Assembly (NCBI GenBank): GCA_904501735.1
Contig: CAJGBY010000002.1
Location: 127,341 to 191,340, forward strand
Length of the DNA stretch: 64,000 nt
Direction of reading: 5' to 3'
DNA from: an uncultured Muribaculaceae bacterium
GTDB taxonomy: Bacteria > Bacteroidota > Bacteroidia > Bacteroidales > Muribaculaceae
Part shown: positions 35,885-43,608 of the stretch, in pieces
Layout of the letters: the number at the start of each line of letters is the position of its first letter
How positions within the stretch are numbered: the first letter of the stretch is position 1
Program-made: the position numbers and the translations under genes
Notes under the pieces: model-generated
The model's database searches: none
The model's input: only the letters and a program-made list of their open reading frames with translations
What the model was told of the DNA's origin: nothing

Positions 35885-35918
35885 AAAAAATAGGAGAATA
35901 TCTAATGATACTCTCCTA
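35885..35918 (-). terminator. Terminator of the rpsF-rpsR-rplI operon
   Basis: TAGGAGA (35891-35897) pairs with TCTCCTA (35912-35918); on the minus strand the stem is followed by TTTTTTG. It lies 24 bases after the rplI stop. Confidence 0.8.
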
Positions 35919-35942
35919 ATGATTTTATTGTTGTCAGTTTTA

Positions 35943-36398
35943 TTATTCAGCAACTTCTTCAGCAACAACTTCGAAAGGAATTTCAACTGATACTTCCTTG
36001 TGAAGCTTAACAAGAGCCTTGTAAGAACCAACTTCCTTAACTGCTTCCTTAACAACGATGATCTTACGATCTACTTCGTGGCCAAGTTTAGCAAGTTCTT
36101 CAGCAACTTGAGCGCTACCTACTGAACCATAGATAGAACCGTTTGCACTTGTTTTAGCTGTGATAGTTAGAGCTACGCCTTCAAGAGTTGCAGCCTTAGC
36201 TTCAGCGTCAGCCTTGATCTTAGCGATCTTGTGAGCGCGTTGCTTAAGTACTTCAGCTAGTTGCTTAAGAGCACCTGGAGATGCAATAACTGCCTTACCT
36301 TGTGGGATTAGGTAGTTGCGACCATAACCGCTCTTTACTTCTACTACATCGTCCTTGTATCCAAGGTTTGCGATATCTTCTTTCAATATAATTTTCAT
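35943..36398 (-). CDS. rplI: 50S ribosomal protein L9
   Basis: Binds 23S rRNA and reaches over to the 30S subunit through a long helix. The 151 residues begin MKIILKEDIANLGYKDDVVE, the conserved N-terminal RNA-binding domain, followed by the GYGRNYLIPQGKA motif, the connecting helix (about 45-80) and a C-terminal domain. Third gene of the S6-S18-L9 operon, 21 bases after rpsR. Confidence 0.98.
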   Translation of the reverse strand: MKIILKEDIANLGYKDDVVEVKSGYGRNYLIPQGKAVIASPGALKQLAEVLKQRAHKIAKIKADAEAKAATLEGVALTITAKTSANGSIYGSVGSAQVAEELAKLGHEVDRKIIVVKEAVKEVGSYKALVKLHKEVSVEIPFEVVAEEVAE

Positions 36399-36419
36399 AA
36401 ATCAAATCCTCCTTTAAAA

Positions 36420-36689
36420 TTATTTCATCAAATCGGTTACATAAGGAAGAAGAGCAAGGTGACGAGCACGCTTAACAGCTTGAGCCACTCTTCTTTGGAA
36501 CTTAAGTGAAGTACCTGTGATGCGACGAGGAAGGATTTTACCTTGTTCGTTCAAGAATTTCTTCAAGAATTCAGGATCCTTGTAGTCGATATACTTGATA
36601 CCGCTTCTCTTAAAACGGCAATATTTTTTCTTCTTCACATCCACTGCAAGTGGAGTAAGGTATCTGATTTCTGATTGAGCTTGTGCCAT
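36420..36689 (-). CDS. rpsR: 30S ribosomal protein S18
   Basis: 89 residues with the characteristic YCRFKRSGIKYIDYKD stretch, KILPRRITGTS and the basic C-terminal half (RRVAQAVKRARHLALLPY). S18 pairs with S6 on the platform of the 30S subunit. It begins just before the rpsF stop region with one base between, so the two are translationally coupled. Confidence 0.98.
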   Translation of the reverse strand: MAQAQSEIRYLTPLAVDVKKKKYCRFKRSGIKYIDYKDPEFLKKFLNEQGKILPRRITGTSLKFQRRVAQAVKRARHLALLPYVTDLMK

Positions 36690-36690
36690 A

Positions 36691-37056
36691 TTACTTTTCC
36701 TCCTTTACTTCTTCATTGTTAGTTTTTGCACCCTTAAGACTTCTTCTCTTAGCAGCATATTCTGCAGCGTACTTGTCTAGGAAGAATGTCAAGAAACGGA
36801 TAACTTTTTCGTCACGACGGAAAGCTGTTTCAAGCTTCTTGATTAGTGATGGCTCAGCATCAAACTCGATAAGATTGTAAAATCCGGTAGTCTTCTTTTG
36901 AATTGGGTAAGCAAGCTTGCGTAGGCCCCAATTTTCAACATTCACGATTTCAGCACCGTTGTTGCTTAGGAATGTTGTGAATTTTTCTACCGCTTCCTTC
37001 ATCTGAACATCAGACAAAACGGGAGTTAAAATGAAAACGGTTTCGTAATGATTCAT
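36691..37056 (-). CDS. rpsF: 30S ribosomal protein S6
   Basis: 121 residues beginning MNHYETVFILTPVLSD, with the RKLAYPIQKKTTGFYNL motif and a Lys/Glu-rich tail common to Bacteroidota S6. It leads the rpsF-rpsR-rplI operon. The promoter (37106-37113) leaves a leader of about 45 bases that contains a small perfect hairpin. Confidence 0.98.
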   Translation of the reverse strand: MNHYETVFILTPVLSDVQMKEAVEKFTTFLSNNGAEIVNVENWGLRKLAYPIQKKTTGFYNLIEFDAEPSLIKKLETAFRRDEKVIRFLTFFLDKYAAEYAAKRRSLKGAKTNNEEVKEEK

Positions 37057-37087
37057 AACGTTTTGATTATTAATTATTTAAACATTT

Positions 37088-37113
37088 TGCTCACTTTGAG
37101 CAGTGCAAAGTTA
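37088..37113 (-). promoter_or_regulatory. rpsF promoter -7 element and leader hairpin
   Basis: Minus-strand TAACTTTG at 37113-37106 is the -7 element. In the first bases of the transcript TGCTCA / TGAGCA (37097-37102 and 37088-37093) form a six-pair hairpin with a three-base loop. It lacks the CCG bulge reported for S6:S18-binding leaders in other phyla, so autoregulation is not shown. Confidence 0.55.
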
Positions 37114-37252
37114 CGAATTATTTTTAAATTACACAACATTTTTTGTTTATTCTCATTGCGATATGTGTTATCAATCACATAATTAGCGATTGTGCGAGCC
37201 CATTATAAGAACCACAAAAAGCACAATATTTTTATATTTAAACAAAAGTGTA

Positions 37253-37260
37253 TAATTTTG
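37253..37260 (+). promoter_or_regulatory. -7 element of the alpha/beta hydrolase gene
   Basis: TAATTTTG matches TAnnTTTG, 35 bases before the ATG. Apart from this and the rpsF promoter I see nothing else in 37057-37295. Confidence 0.5.
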
Positions 37261-37295
37261 TTCCACATTATCACCTATGCTAAAATAACATTATT

Positions 37296-38303
37296 ATGAA
37301 ATTCAGAATGATTAGTTTTATAATTATATATGTATTCACATCCTTGTTTATTTTTGGTCGTGAATGGAATGTTGATATTTTAGGTAACGACTTTAAGTAT
37401 ACAACAATCGAGCAACCTGACGATTACTCTGGTAAGGTTATTTCAACTATAATCAAGAAAGAACCTATTATTAAAGGTGATAGAGCGATACTTTATATTC
37501 ATGGCTATAATGACTATTTCTACCAAAAAGAAATGGCCGATTCATTTATAACGCATGGTTACAACTTTTACGCTATTGATTTGCGAAAATATGGCCGCTC
37601 AATTCTAAAAGACCAAACAAAATTCGAAGCAAGAAGCCTTGATGAGTATTTTCAAGACATCGATTCTGCGCTATATATAATAGAAGAAGATTGTATAAAT
37701 AATGTCATTCTAATAGGGCATTCCACTGGAGGCCTGATTTCCGCTTATTATTTGTCGAGCAAAAAAGACCAAGAAGGCATCATAAAAGCGTTAATTCTCA
37801 ATAGTCCTTTCCTTGAATTTAATCTTAGCGCATTTCAGAAAGAATATTTAGTACCTCTCGTGTCATCATTTTCCGGTGTTTTCCCCAACATTTCTATTCC
37901 TCAAAATAGTAATGATGCTTATGCGCAAAGTCTTCTACGCAATTATCATGGCGAATGGGATTATAACACCTCCTGGAAATTACCTCTATCTCCCGATGTT
38001 ACAAGTGGTTGGATTGGAGCTATATACAAAGCTCAGCAAAAGTTGCACAATGATGCAAACATTAACATACCTATATTATTAATGCGATCAGATCGTTCCA
38101 TTTACGGCGAGGAATGGACTTCAGACTTTAATAGGGGTGATGCCGTTTTAAATGTGGATGATATTTCAAAGTATGGAAGAAAATTAGGTTCAAATGTGAA
38201 AGAAGTGGTAGTAAAAGAAGGCTTGCACGATTTGTTCTTATCGCACAAGCCTGTAAGAGATGCTTTATATAACTATATTTTTAATAGGCTAAAAACCAAT
38301 TAA
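37296..38303 (+). CDS. Exported alpha/beta hydrolase (monoacylglycerol-lipase-like)
   Basis: 335 residues with a signal peptide (about 1-20), the oxyanion region LYIHGYNDY (about 68-76), the nucleophile elbow IGHSTGG, an acidic residue in LLMRSDRSI and the catalytic His in KEGLHDLFLS. The lid-like insert and the DLRKYGRS motif are typical of serine lysophospholipase / monoacylglycerol-lipase relatives. Substrate unknown; the location is periplasmic or secreted. It converges on a lipoprotein gene with only 11 bases between the stops and no obvious terminator. Confidence 0.88.
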   Translation: MKFRMISFIIIYVFTSLFIFGREWNVDILGNDFKYTTIEQPDDYSGKVISTIIKKEPIIKGDRAILYIHGYNDYFYQKEMADSFITHGYNFYAIDLRKYGRSILKDQTKFEARSLDEYFQDIDSALYIIEEDCINNVILIGHSTGGLISAYYLSSKKDQEGIIKALILNSPFLEFNLSAFQKEYLVPLVSSFSGVFPNISIPQNSNDAYAQSLLRNYHGEWDYNTSWKLPLSPDVTSGWIGAIYKAQQKLHNDANINIPILLMRSDRSIYGEEWTSDFNRGDAVLNVDDISKYGRKLGSNVKEVVVKEGLHDLFLSHKPVRDALYNYIFNRLKTN

Positions 38304-38314
38304 AATCATCTGTA

Positions 38315-39160
38315 TTATTGTTGTAAAGATGCTTTTGTTTGCTCAATTTGTTTTTGAGCCAATTGCAGTTTTTGTTCCAAGAACATTTTCTTTATTATCG
38401 CTGATTTACCACGATTCTTATTCGTTGCAAATCTGTAAGTCTCGTTAATAGCTTTTATCATTTTAGGCTCAAGCTTAATTGAATATTGTTTTTTACCTTT
38501 AAATGTAAGCTTGACATTTGAGCTATTATTATTTGCAACAAAATAACCTAATGTATCGCATTCTTGATTGGTAAATGTAATGCTTTCGTAAGCTATACCG
38601 TCACTATTATAGCAATAATTGCGTGACTTATCATAAGCAACCGATTTTGAAGATACTTCGCCTGCGCCTGATGATAACGCAACAGAAGTGTGGCTTACAC
38701 TATTACCTTTCAAATAAGACACAAGATAAAACATATCAGCTTCATCAATTCGTGGTTCAATAGTGGTTCTATTATCATCACCTGCCTTATCGGCAATAGA
38801 TTTATGGATAAAATATCCTTCTACCATATCTTTGAGCTTTACATACTTGAAGCTTCCTGATAATTCCATGTTTTCCGACTCAAGAACCGAAATTAAACTA
38901 TCATTTGATGCAATTTCATCTTTTATTAAGCCTTCTTGATTGAGGACTCTCAAGTACAATCCTTTCTTTAATAGATCAATATCATCCTTGTAATTATTTT
39001 TCAAAGAATCGAGTAGGGCAACTGATTGCTGATAATTACCACTTTGATATTGTTCGCTTGCTTGTGAGTACAATGATTCAGCTACATTATCATTGGAATT
39101 TGTGCACGAACACATTACACCAACCGATACACACATTGTTATTATAGCTCTCAGTGACAT
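38315..39160 (-). CDS. Lipoprotein of unknown function
   Basis: The best start is ATG 39160 (MSLRAIITMCVSVGVMCSC), which begins just past the relA stop; the frame is open nine codons further upstream, overlapping relA. The signal ends with a lipobox-like GVMCSC. A TPR-like stretch follows (SQASEQYQSGNYQQSVALLD), then a beta-rich middle and a basic helical C-terminus with Gln/Lys-rich coil (QKLQLAQKQIEQTKASLQQ). I do not recognise the family. It is likely cotranscribed with relA. Confidence 0.75.
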   Translation of the reverse strand: MSLRAIITMCVSVGVMCSCTNSNDNVAESLYSQASEQYQSGNYQQSVALLDSLKNNYKDDIDLLKKGLYLRVLNQEGLIKDEIASNDSLISVLESENMELSGSFKYVKLKDMVEGYFIHKSIADKAGDDNRTTIEPRIDEADMFYLVSYLKGNSVSHTSVALSSGAGEVSSKSVAYDKSRNYCYNSDGIAYESITFTNQECDTLGYFVANNNSSNVKLTFKGKKQYSIKLEPKMIKAINETYRFATNKNRGKSAIIKKMFLEQKLQLAQKQIEQTKASLQQ

Positions 39161-39164
39161 CTTA

Positions 39165-41375
39165 TTAATTATTGCTTCTTTGAACATCTTTTACTCCTTT
39201 TATATTTCTAATCTTTTTAATCAAATCATTTAATATTGTGGTATTTCCAACTCCTATCACCAAATAACCTTGAAACAAACCATCATTTGAATCGATAGAG
39301 ATATTTCTCAATGTGGTATCCTTTTCTTTTGTAATCAGTGATGTGATATTTGTTACAATGCCTATATCATCGTTACCCACAATTCTCAATGTAACAGCAA
39401 ATTGCGAGCCAAGTTTACCCGACCAAGTTGCTTTTATTTCTCTATTTGGGTCTTTCTTTAATAAGTGCTTCAAGTTGTTACAAGTGGTTTGATGCACTTT
39501 AATCGCACCCGTACTTGAAATATATCCAGTTACATCGTCACCAAAAATTGGATTACAACATTTACTAAGCACATAATTAATACCTTTCATGTTTTCTCCA
39601 ATAACAAGCACATCATTTGAGACACGGTCTTCTTTGGTATCGGTTGATTGAAGGACAAAGTTAGCAGCAGTTTCGTGTACCGCTGTTTCTTTATCTTTAT
39701 TATCAATATCAAGGTATGTATCGATAACATCATTCACATTTAATGTTTCGTTTGATATTGACAAATAGAAATCGGTTACAGTTTTGAACCCTAATTTCTT
39801 AATAGTTCGCATCAATAGCGATTCTTCTTCTTCAATCTTTCTGTTTTTGAAACGACGCTGTAACAATTCTTTACCCAAATCAGCTGTACGAGCATTCATT
39901 TCGTTAACTGACTGCTTGATCTTGTTACGAGCCTTCGATGTAACAACAAAATTCAGCCAATCAAGCTTAGGAGATTGGTTTGATGATGTTATAATCTCTA
40001 TTGTATCACCACTTCGTAGCTTATAGGTGATTTTTTGATTCTTACCATTTACCTTACCACCAATACATGCACATCCAAGTCGTGAGTGAATGTGGAAAGC
40101 GAAGTCAAGTAGGGTAGCACCTTGTGGAAGTTTATACAAATCACCCTTAGGTGTGAAGACGAATACCTCTTTGTCATAGATATTCATTTTTACGCCTTTC
40201 ATTAGTGCAGTAGTGCCTTCTGAACCTGATTCAATAAGATCTCTAACATTGTTCATCCAATCATCAAGATTAGACTCACTCTTAATACCTTTATATTTCC
40301 AGTGTGCAGCAAGTCCTCGTTCAGCAATTTCATCCATGCGTTTTGTGCGTATTTGCACTTCTACCCATTGATTATCTGGACCATACACAGTAATATGAAG
40401 TGATTCATAACCATTTGACTTAGGTATAGTCAACCAGTCTTTCATGCGCGCTGGATTTGCTTTGAACATATCGGTCACGATTGAGTAAGCAATCCAACAT
40501 TTTGCTTTTTCTAGTTCTTTGGGCGTATCTATTATAATACGGATAGCAAACAAATCGTAAATATCGTCAAGATCTGCATTTTGCTTCACCATTTTATTAT
40601 AGATCGAATTAATCGATTTGGTGCGTCCTTTTATATCAAATTTTAACCCAGCTTTAAGTAGTGCATCCTTAACTGGAGCAATGAAATTAGCTATATACTC
40701 TTCGCGCTTAATTTTAGTTTGATTTAGTTTATGAGCAATCTGCGTAAAGACTTCACGCTGCAAGTATTTAAGCGATAAATCTTCAAGTTCTGATTTAATT
40801 TTATATAAACCTAATCTGTGCGCTAATGGTGCATACAAAAACTTAGATTCGTTTGCGATTGTGGTAACAAATTTCTCATCGGGATGATGATTTATCATTC
40901 GCATCAAACTCAATCGGTCCACAATCATGATGATAACCACACGAATATCTTCAGCAAATGAAAGTAGCAACTTATGATAGTTTTCGCTTTCAACTGCTGA
41001 GCGTTTTTTATAAAGCAATGATACTTGCAAAAGTCCTTTTATTAGCTTTGCAATGTCATCTCCAAATTCATTTTTAATTTCAGCTTCACTGATCACTCCA
41101 TTCTTACACAAGTTATAGATAAGAATGGCTATTATCATATTGCGATCTGCTCCAAATGATTCAATAAGTGTGTTTGCGGTACTTAAATGTCGTAATGCAG
41201 GATTGATGCCGAATTTATCTCTCGTATAATTGTTCTCTTGGATACCTTTATTGATAATATTTGTAATTTTTACAACATCTTCATTACTTATAATATCATC
41301 AATTGATTTTCTGAGTGATTTATACAAGCGAATTATTTCATTGCGTTCATCATCAGTATAGTAATGTGTCATCAT
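39165..41375 (-). CDS. relA: RelA/SpoT-family (p)ppGpp synthetase with degenerate hydrolase domain
   Basis: Makes the alarmone (p)ppGpp. Order: N-terminal HD-type domain, synthetase domain (IYDLFAIRIIID, PKSNGYESLHITVYG, VEVQIRTKRMDEIAERGLAA), TGS (VFTPKGDLYKLPQGATLLDF) and C-terminal ACT. The hydrolase signature is degraded: where bifunctional enzymes have HD...ED and RLHNMR, this reads IYNLCKNG and DRLSLMRM. So it should synthesise but not degrade, as RelA does. The frame opens at 41429, but MMTHYYTDDERNEIIRLYK at 41375 aligns with the usual N-terminus. 736 aa. Confidence 0.9.
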   Translation of the reverse strand: MMTHYYTDDERNEIIRLYKSLRKSIDDIISNEDVVKITNIINKGIQENNYTRDKFGINPALRHLSTANTLIESFGADRNMIIAILIYNLCKNGVISEAEIKNEFGDDIAKLIKGLLQVSLLYKKRSAVESENYHKLLLSFAEDIRVVIIMIVDRLSLMRMINHHPDEKFVTTIANESKFLYAPLAHRLGLYKIKSELEDLSLKYLQREVFTQIAHKLNQTKIKREEYIANFIAPVKDALLKAGLKFDIKGRTKSINSIYNKMVKQNADLDDIYDLFAIRIIIDTPKELEKAKCWIAYSIVTDMFKANPARMKDWLTIPKSNGYESLHITVYGPDNQWVEVQIRTKRMDEIAERGLAAHWKYKGIKSESNLDDWMNNVRDLIESGSEGTTALMKGVKMNIYDKEVFVFTPKGDLYKLPQGATLLDFAFHIHSRLGCACIGGKVNGKNQKITYKLRSGDTIEIITSSNQSPKLDWLNFVVTSKARNKIKQSVNEMNARTADLGKELLQRRFKNRKIEEEESLLMRTIKKLGFKTVTDFYLSISNETLNVNDVIDTYLDIDNKDKETAVHETAANFVLQSTDTKEDRVSNDVLVIGENMKGINYVLSKCCNPIFGDDVTGYISSTGAIKVHQTTCNNLKHLLKKDPNREIKATWSGKLGSQFAVTLRIVGNDDIGIVTNITSLITKEKDTTLRNISIDSNDGLFQGYLVIGVGNTTILNDLIKKIRNIKGVKDVQRSNN

Positions 41376-41469
41376 ATTATTTGCACAGTAATTTTCTTCA
41401 AAATTAATATAAGCATTACATAAAAGCAAATTGTGTGTGCTAAAATTTGCAATTAAAGTATATTTACAC

Positions 41470-41477
41470 TAACTTTG
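41470..41477 (+). promoter_or_regulatory. -7 element of the DUF4301 gene
   Basis: TAACTTTG fits TAnnTTTG and leaves a leader of about 32 bases. Confidence 0.6.
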
Positions 41478-41514
41478 AAAACAATAAGAAACTTACAACT
41501 AATACATTTATAAT

Positions 41515-43035
41515 ATGCTTAACACAGAAGACTTAAAACTTTTACAGTCAAAAGGTATTTCGGAAGAAACATTGCAAGAACAACTTGATGCGTTCAAATC
41601 TGGTTTCCCTTATTTGAAGATTGAAGCAAGTGCTGCAGTTGGTAATGGTATCGTTAAATTTACCGATGAAGAAGTTGCACAATGTTCTGAAGAATGGGAC
41701 AATTTCCTAACATCGGGTGGTGTAGTTGAAAAATTTGTGCCTGCATCAGGTGCAGCAAGCCGTATGTTCAAGAATATGTTTGAATTCATGAATGGCGAAA
41801 ACAATGAACCTACTACCGATTTCGAAAAGAAATTCTTTGCCGAAATTGAAAAGTTTGCTTTCTATGATGCATTGAATGCTGCTTGCGAAAAGAATCACAA
41901 CAAAGGCATCAAAGCATTGACCGAAGAAGGTAATTATAAGGCTGTAGTGGAATGCATGCTTAAAGATTGCGGGTTGAATTATGGTTTCCTACCTAAGGCT
42001 CTTTTGCAATTCCACAAAGTAGAAAATGAAGTTCACACTCCACTTGAAGAACATCTTGAAGAAGGTGCTCAATATGCTACTGATAAGGATAACAATGTGA
42101 ATATTCATTTTACAGTGTCTCCTGAACATAAGCCTGAATTTGAAAAACTTATCAATGCTAAGTTACCAGCTTTTGCTGAAAAGTGGGGCGTGAAATACAA
42201 TGTATCAATGTCTGAGCAAAAGGCGTCTACTGATACAGTTGCTGTTGATATGGAAAACAACCCATATCGTGAAGATGGAAAGTTGTTGTTCCGTCCAGCT
42301 GGTCACGGTGCATTGCTTGAAAACCTAAATGACATCGATGCGGATGTTGTTTTCGTGAAGAATATCGACAATGTTGTTCCAAGTAGCTTGCGCGCCGAAA
42401 CAATTAAATTTAAAAAGGTAATTGGTGGCTACCTTGTAAAGGTTCAAAAGCAAATTAAGGCATATCTTGAACAACTTGAAAGTGGTGAATACACTATCGA
42501 AGATGTACGCAAGATGGTTGCTTTCCTTCACTCTACACTTTGTGTCAGACATGAAGACACAAAGCATTTAGAAGATTGCGAATTGGTGCTTTATCTTAAG
42601 AATAAATTTAATCGTCCTATCCGTGTATGCGGTATGGTTAAGAATGACGGCGAACCTGGTGGTGGTCCTTACATTGCTTACAACCAAGACGGCTCTTGCT
42701 CTCCACAAATCCTTGAATCAGCACAATTTGATATGAGCAAACCAGAATCTGCTGAACTTATCAAGAGTGGTACTCACTTCAATCCAGTTGATTTGGTATG
42801 TTATATCAAGGATTATAAGGGTAATAAGTTCAATCTTAAGAATTATGTTGACAAGCAAACTGGTTTAATCTCAGAAAAGTCTAAGTCTGGTACAACAATT
42901 AAGGCGCTTGAGCTTCCTGGTTTGTGGAACGGTTCTATGAGTGACTGGAATACTATATTTGTTGATGTACCTCTTGCTACATTTAACCCAGTTAAGACTG
43001 TTAATGATTTGCTTCGAGCACAACATCAAGGTTAA
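41515..43035 (+). CDS. DUF4301 family protein
   Basis: 506 residues, soluble, without a signal peptide. It has a conserved-looking FVPASGAASRMFKNMFEF (about 73-90), LLFRPAGHGALLENLND (about 259-275) and GMVKNDGEPGGGPYIAYN (about 377-394). The pattern of a Gly-rich phosphate-type loop and RPAGHGALLENL is what I recall for DUF4301, a Bacteroidota-specific family possibly related to nucleotidyltransferases; no function is established to my knowledge. It is followed by the thioredoxin gene after 77 bases. Confidence 0.8.
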   Translation: MLNTEDLKLLQSKGISEETLQEQLDAFKSGFPYLKIEASAAVGNGIVKFTDEEVAQCSEEWDNFLTSGGVVEKFVPASGAASRMFKNMFEFMNGENNEPTTDFEKKFFAEIEKFAFYDALNAACEKNHNKGIKALTEEGNYKAVVECMLKDCGLNYGFLPKALLQFHKVENEVHTPLEEHLEEGAQYATDKDNNVNIHFTVSPEHKPEFEKLINAKLPAFAEKWGVKYNVSMSEQKASTDTVAVDMENNPYREDGKLLFRPAGHGALLENLNDIDADVVFVKNIDNVVPSSLRAETIKFKKVIGGYLVKVQKQIKAYLEQLESGEYTIEDVRKMVAFLHSTLCVRHEDTKHLEDCELVLYLKNKFNRPIRVCGMVKNDGEPGGGPYIAYNQDGSCSPQILESAQFDMSKPESAELIKSGTHFNPVDLVCYIKDYKGNKFNLKNYVDKQTGLISEKSKSGTTIKALELPGLWNGSMSDWNTIFVDVPLATFNPVKTVNDLLRAQHQG

Positions 43036-43061
43036 TGTTTAACAAATACACAAACAAATCT

Positions 43062-43094
43062 ATTATTGCTCTCATTTTATATGGGGGCAATAAT
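43062..43094 (+). repeat. Inverted repeat upstream of the thioredoxin gene
   Basis: ATTATTGC (43062-43069) and GCAATAAT (43087-43094) are perfect complements 19 bases before the thioredoxin start. It could be a weak terminator for DUF4301 or a leader structure. Confidence 0.35.
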
Positions 43095-43112
43095 ATTTTA
43101 AACTTATCAAAT

Positions 43113-43535
43113 ATGAGAACTATACTTTTAAGCATTCTAATGATGTTTTGTGGCATTACCTATGCAGCATCACCTAATGTAAAAGAGATCAGTCAAGATC
43201 AATTTAAATCTATGGTAGGTGATTACTCTAAAGGATTCGCAGGATTTAAAATGGTAGCTAAAAAACCTGTTGTATTAGACATATATGCTACATGGTGCGG
43301 TCCTTGCCGTCGATTATCTCCAATTCTCGAAGAGCTTGCAACCGAATACAAAGGTAGGGTAGATGTTTATAAAATAGACTTAGATAAGAATAGGGGATTG
43401 GGTGACGCATTTGGTGTTCAATCCATTCCTATGGTAATATTCTTTCCAGTAGATGGCAAACCTCAATACATTATGGGTCTGTATCCAAAGAAAGAACTTA
43501 AAGATGTTTTTGAATATATGTTTTTCAAAAAATAA
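43113..43535 (+). CDS. Exported thioredoxin-fold protein
   Basis: Thioredoxin fold with the active site ATWCGPCRRLSP (Cys62, Cys65) and the cis-Pro motif VQSIPMVIFF. The ATG at 43113 starts a good signal peptide (MRTILLSILMMFCGITYA|A), so the protein works in the periplasm as a thiol oxidoreductase. The frame is open upstream to an ATG at 43035 overlapping the DUF4301 stop, but those 26 codons break the signal-peptide layout and contain an inverted repeat. 140 aa. Confidence 0.88.
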   Translation: MRTILLSILMMFCGITYAASPNVKEISQDQFKSMVGDYSKGFAGFKMVAKKPVVLDIYATWCGPCRRLSPILEELATEYKGRVDVYKIDLDKNRGLGDAFGVQSIPMVIFFPVDGKPQYIMGLYPKKELKDVFEYMFFKK

Positions 43536-43559
43536 ATAATTCAGCATAGTAAAAAAAGA

Positions 43560-43586
43560 GAAAGGCTATACATTGTATAGCCTTTC
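43560..43586. terminator. Bidirectional terminator between the thioredoxin gene and ppdK
   Basis: GAAAGGCTATA (43560-43570) pairs with TATAGCCTTTC (43576-43586) with a five-base loop. The better T run is on the minus strand. Confidence 0.88.
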
Positions 43587-43608
43587 TTCATATTAATTTG
43601 TGTATGTA

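Noticed and set aside
37088..37102. S6:S18 autoregulatory leader at rpsF
   Set aside because: The small hairpin lacks the CCG bulge known for that element, so only a structural note is kept.
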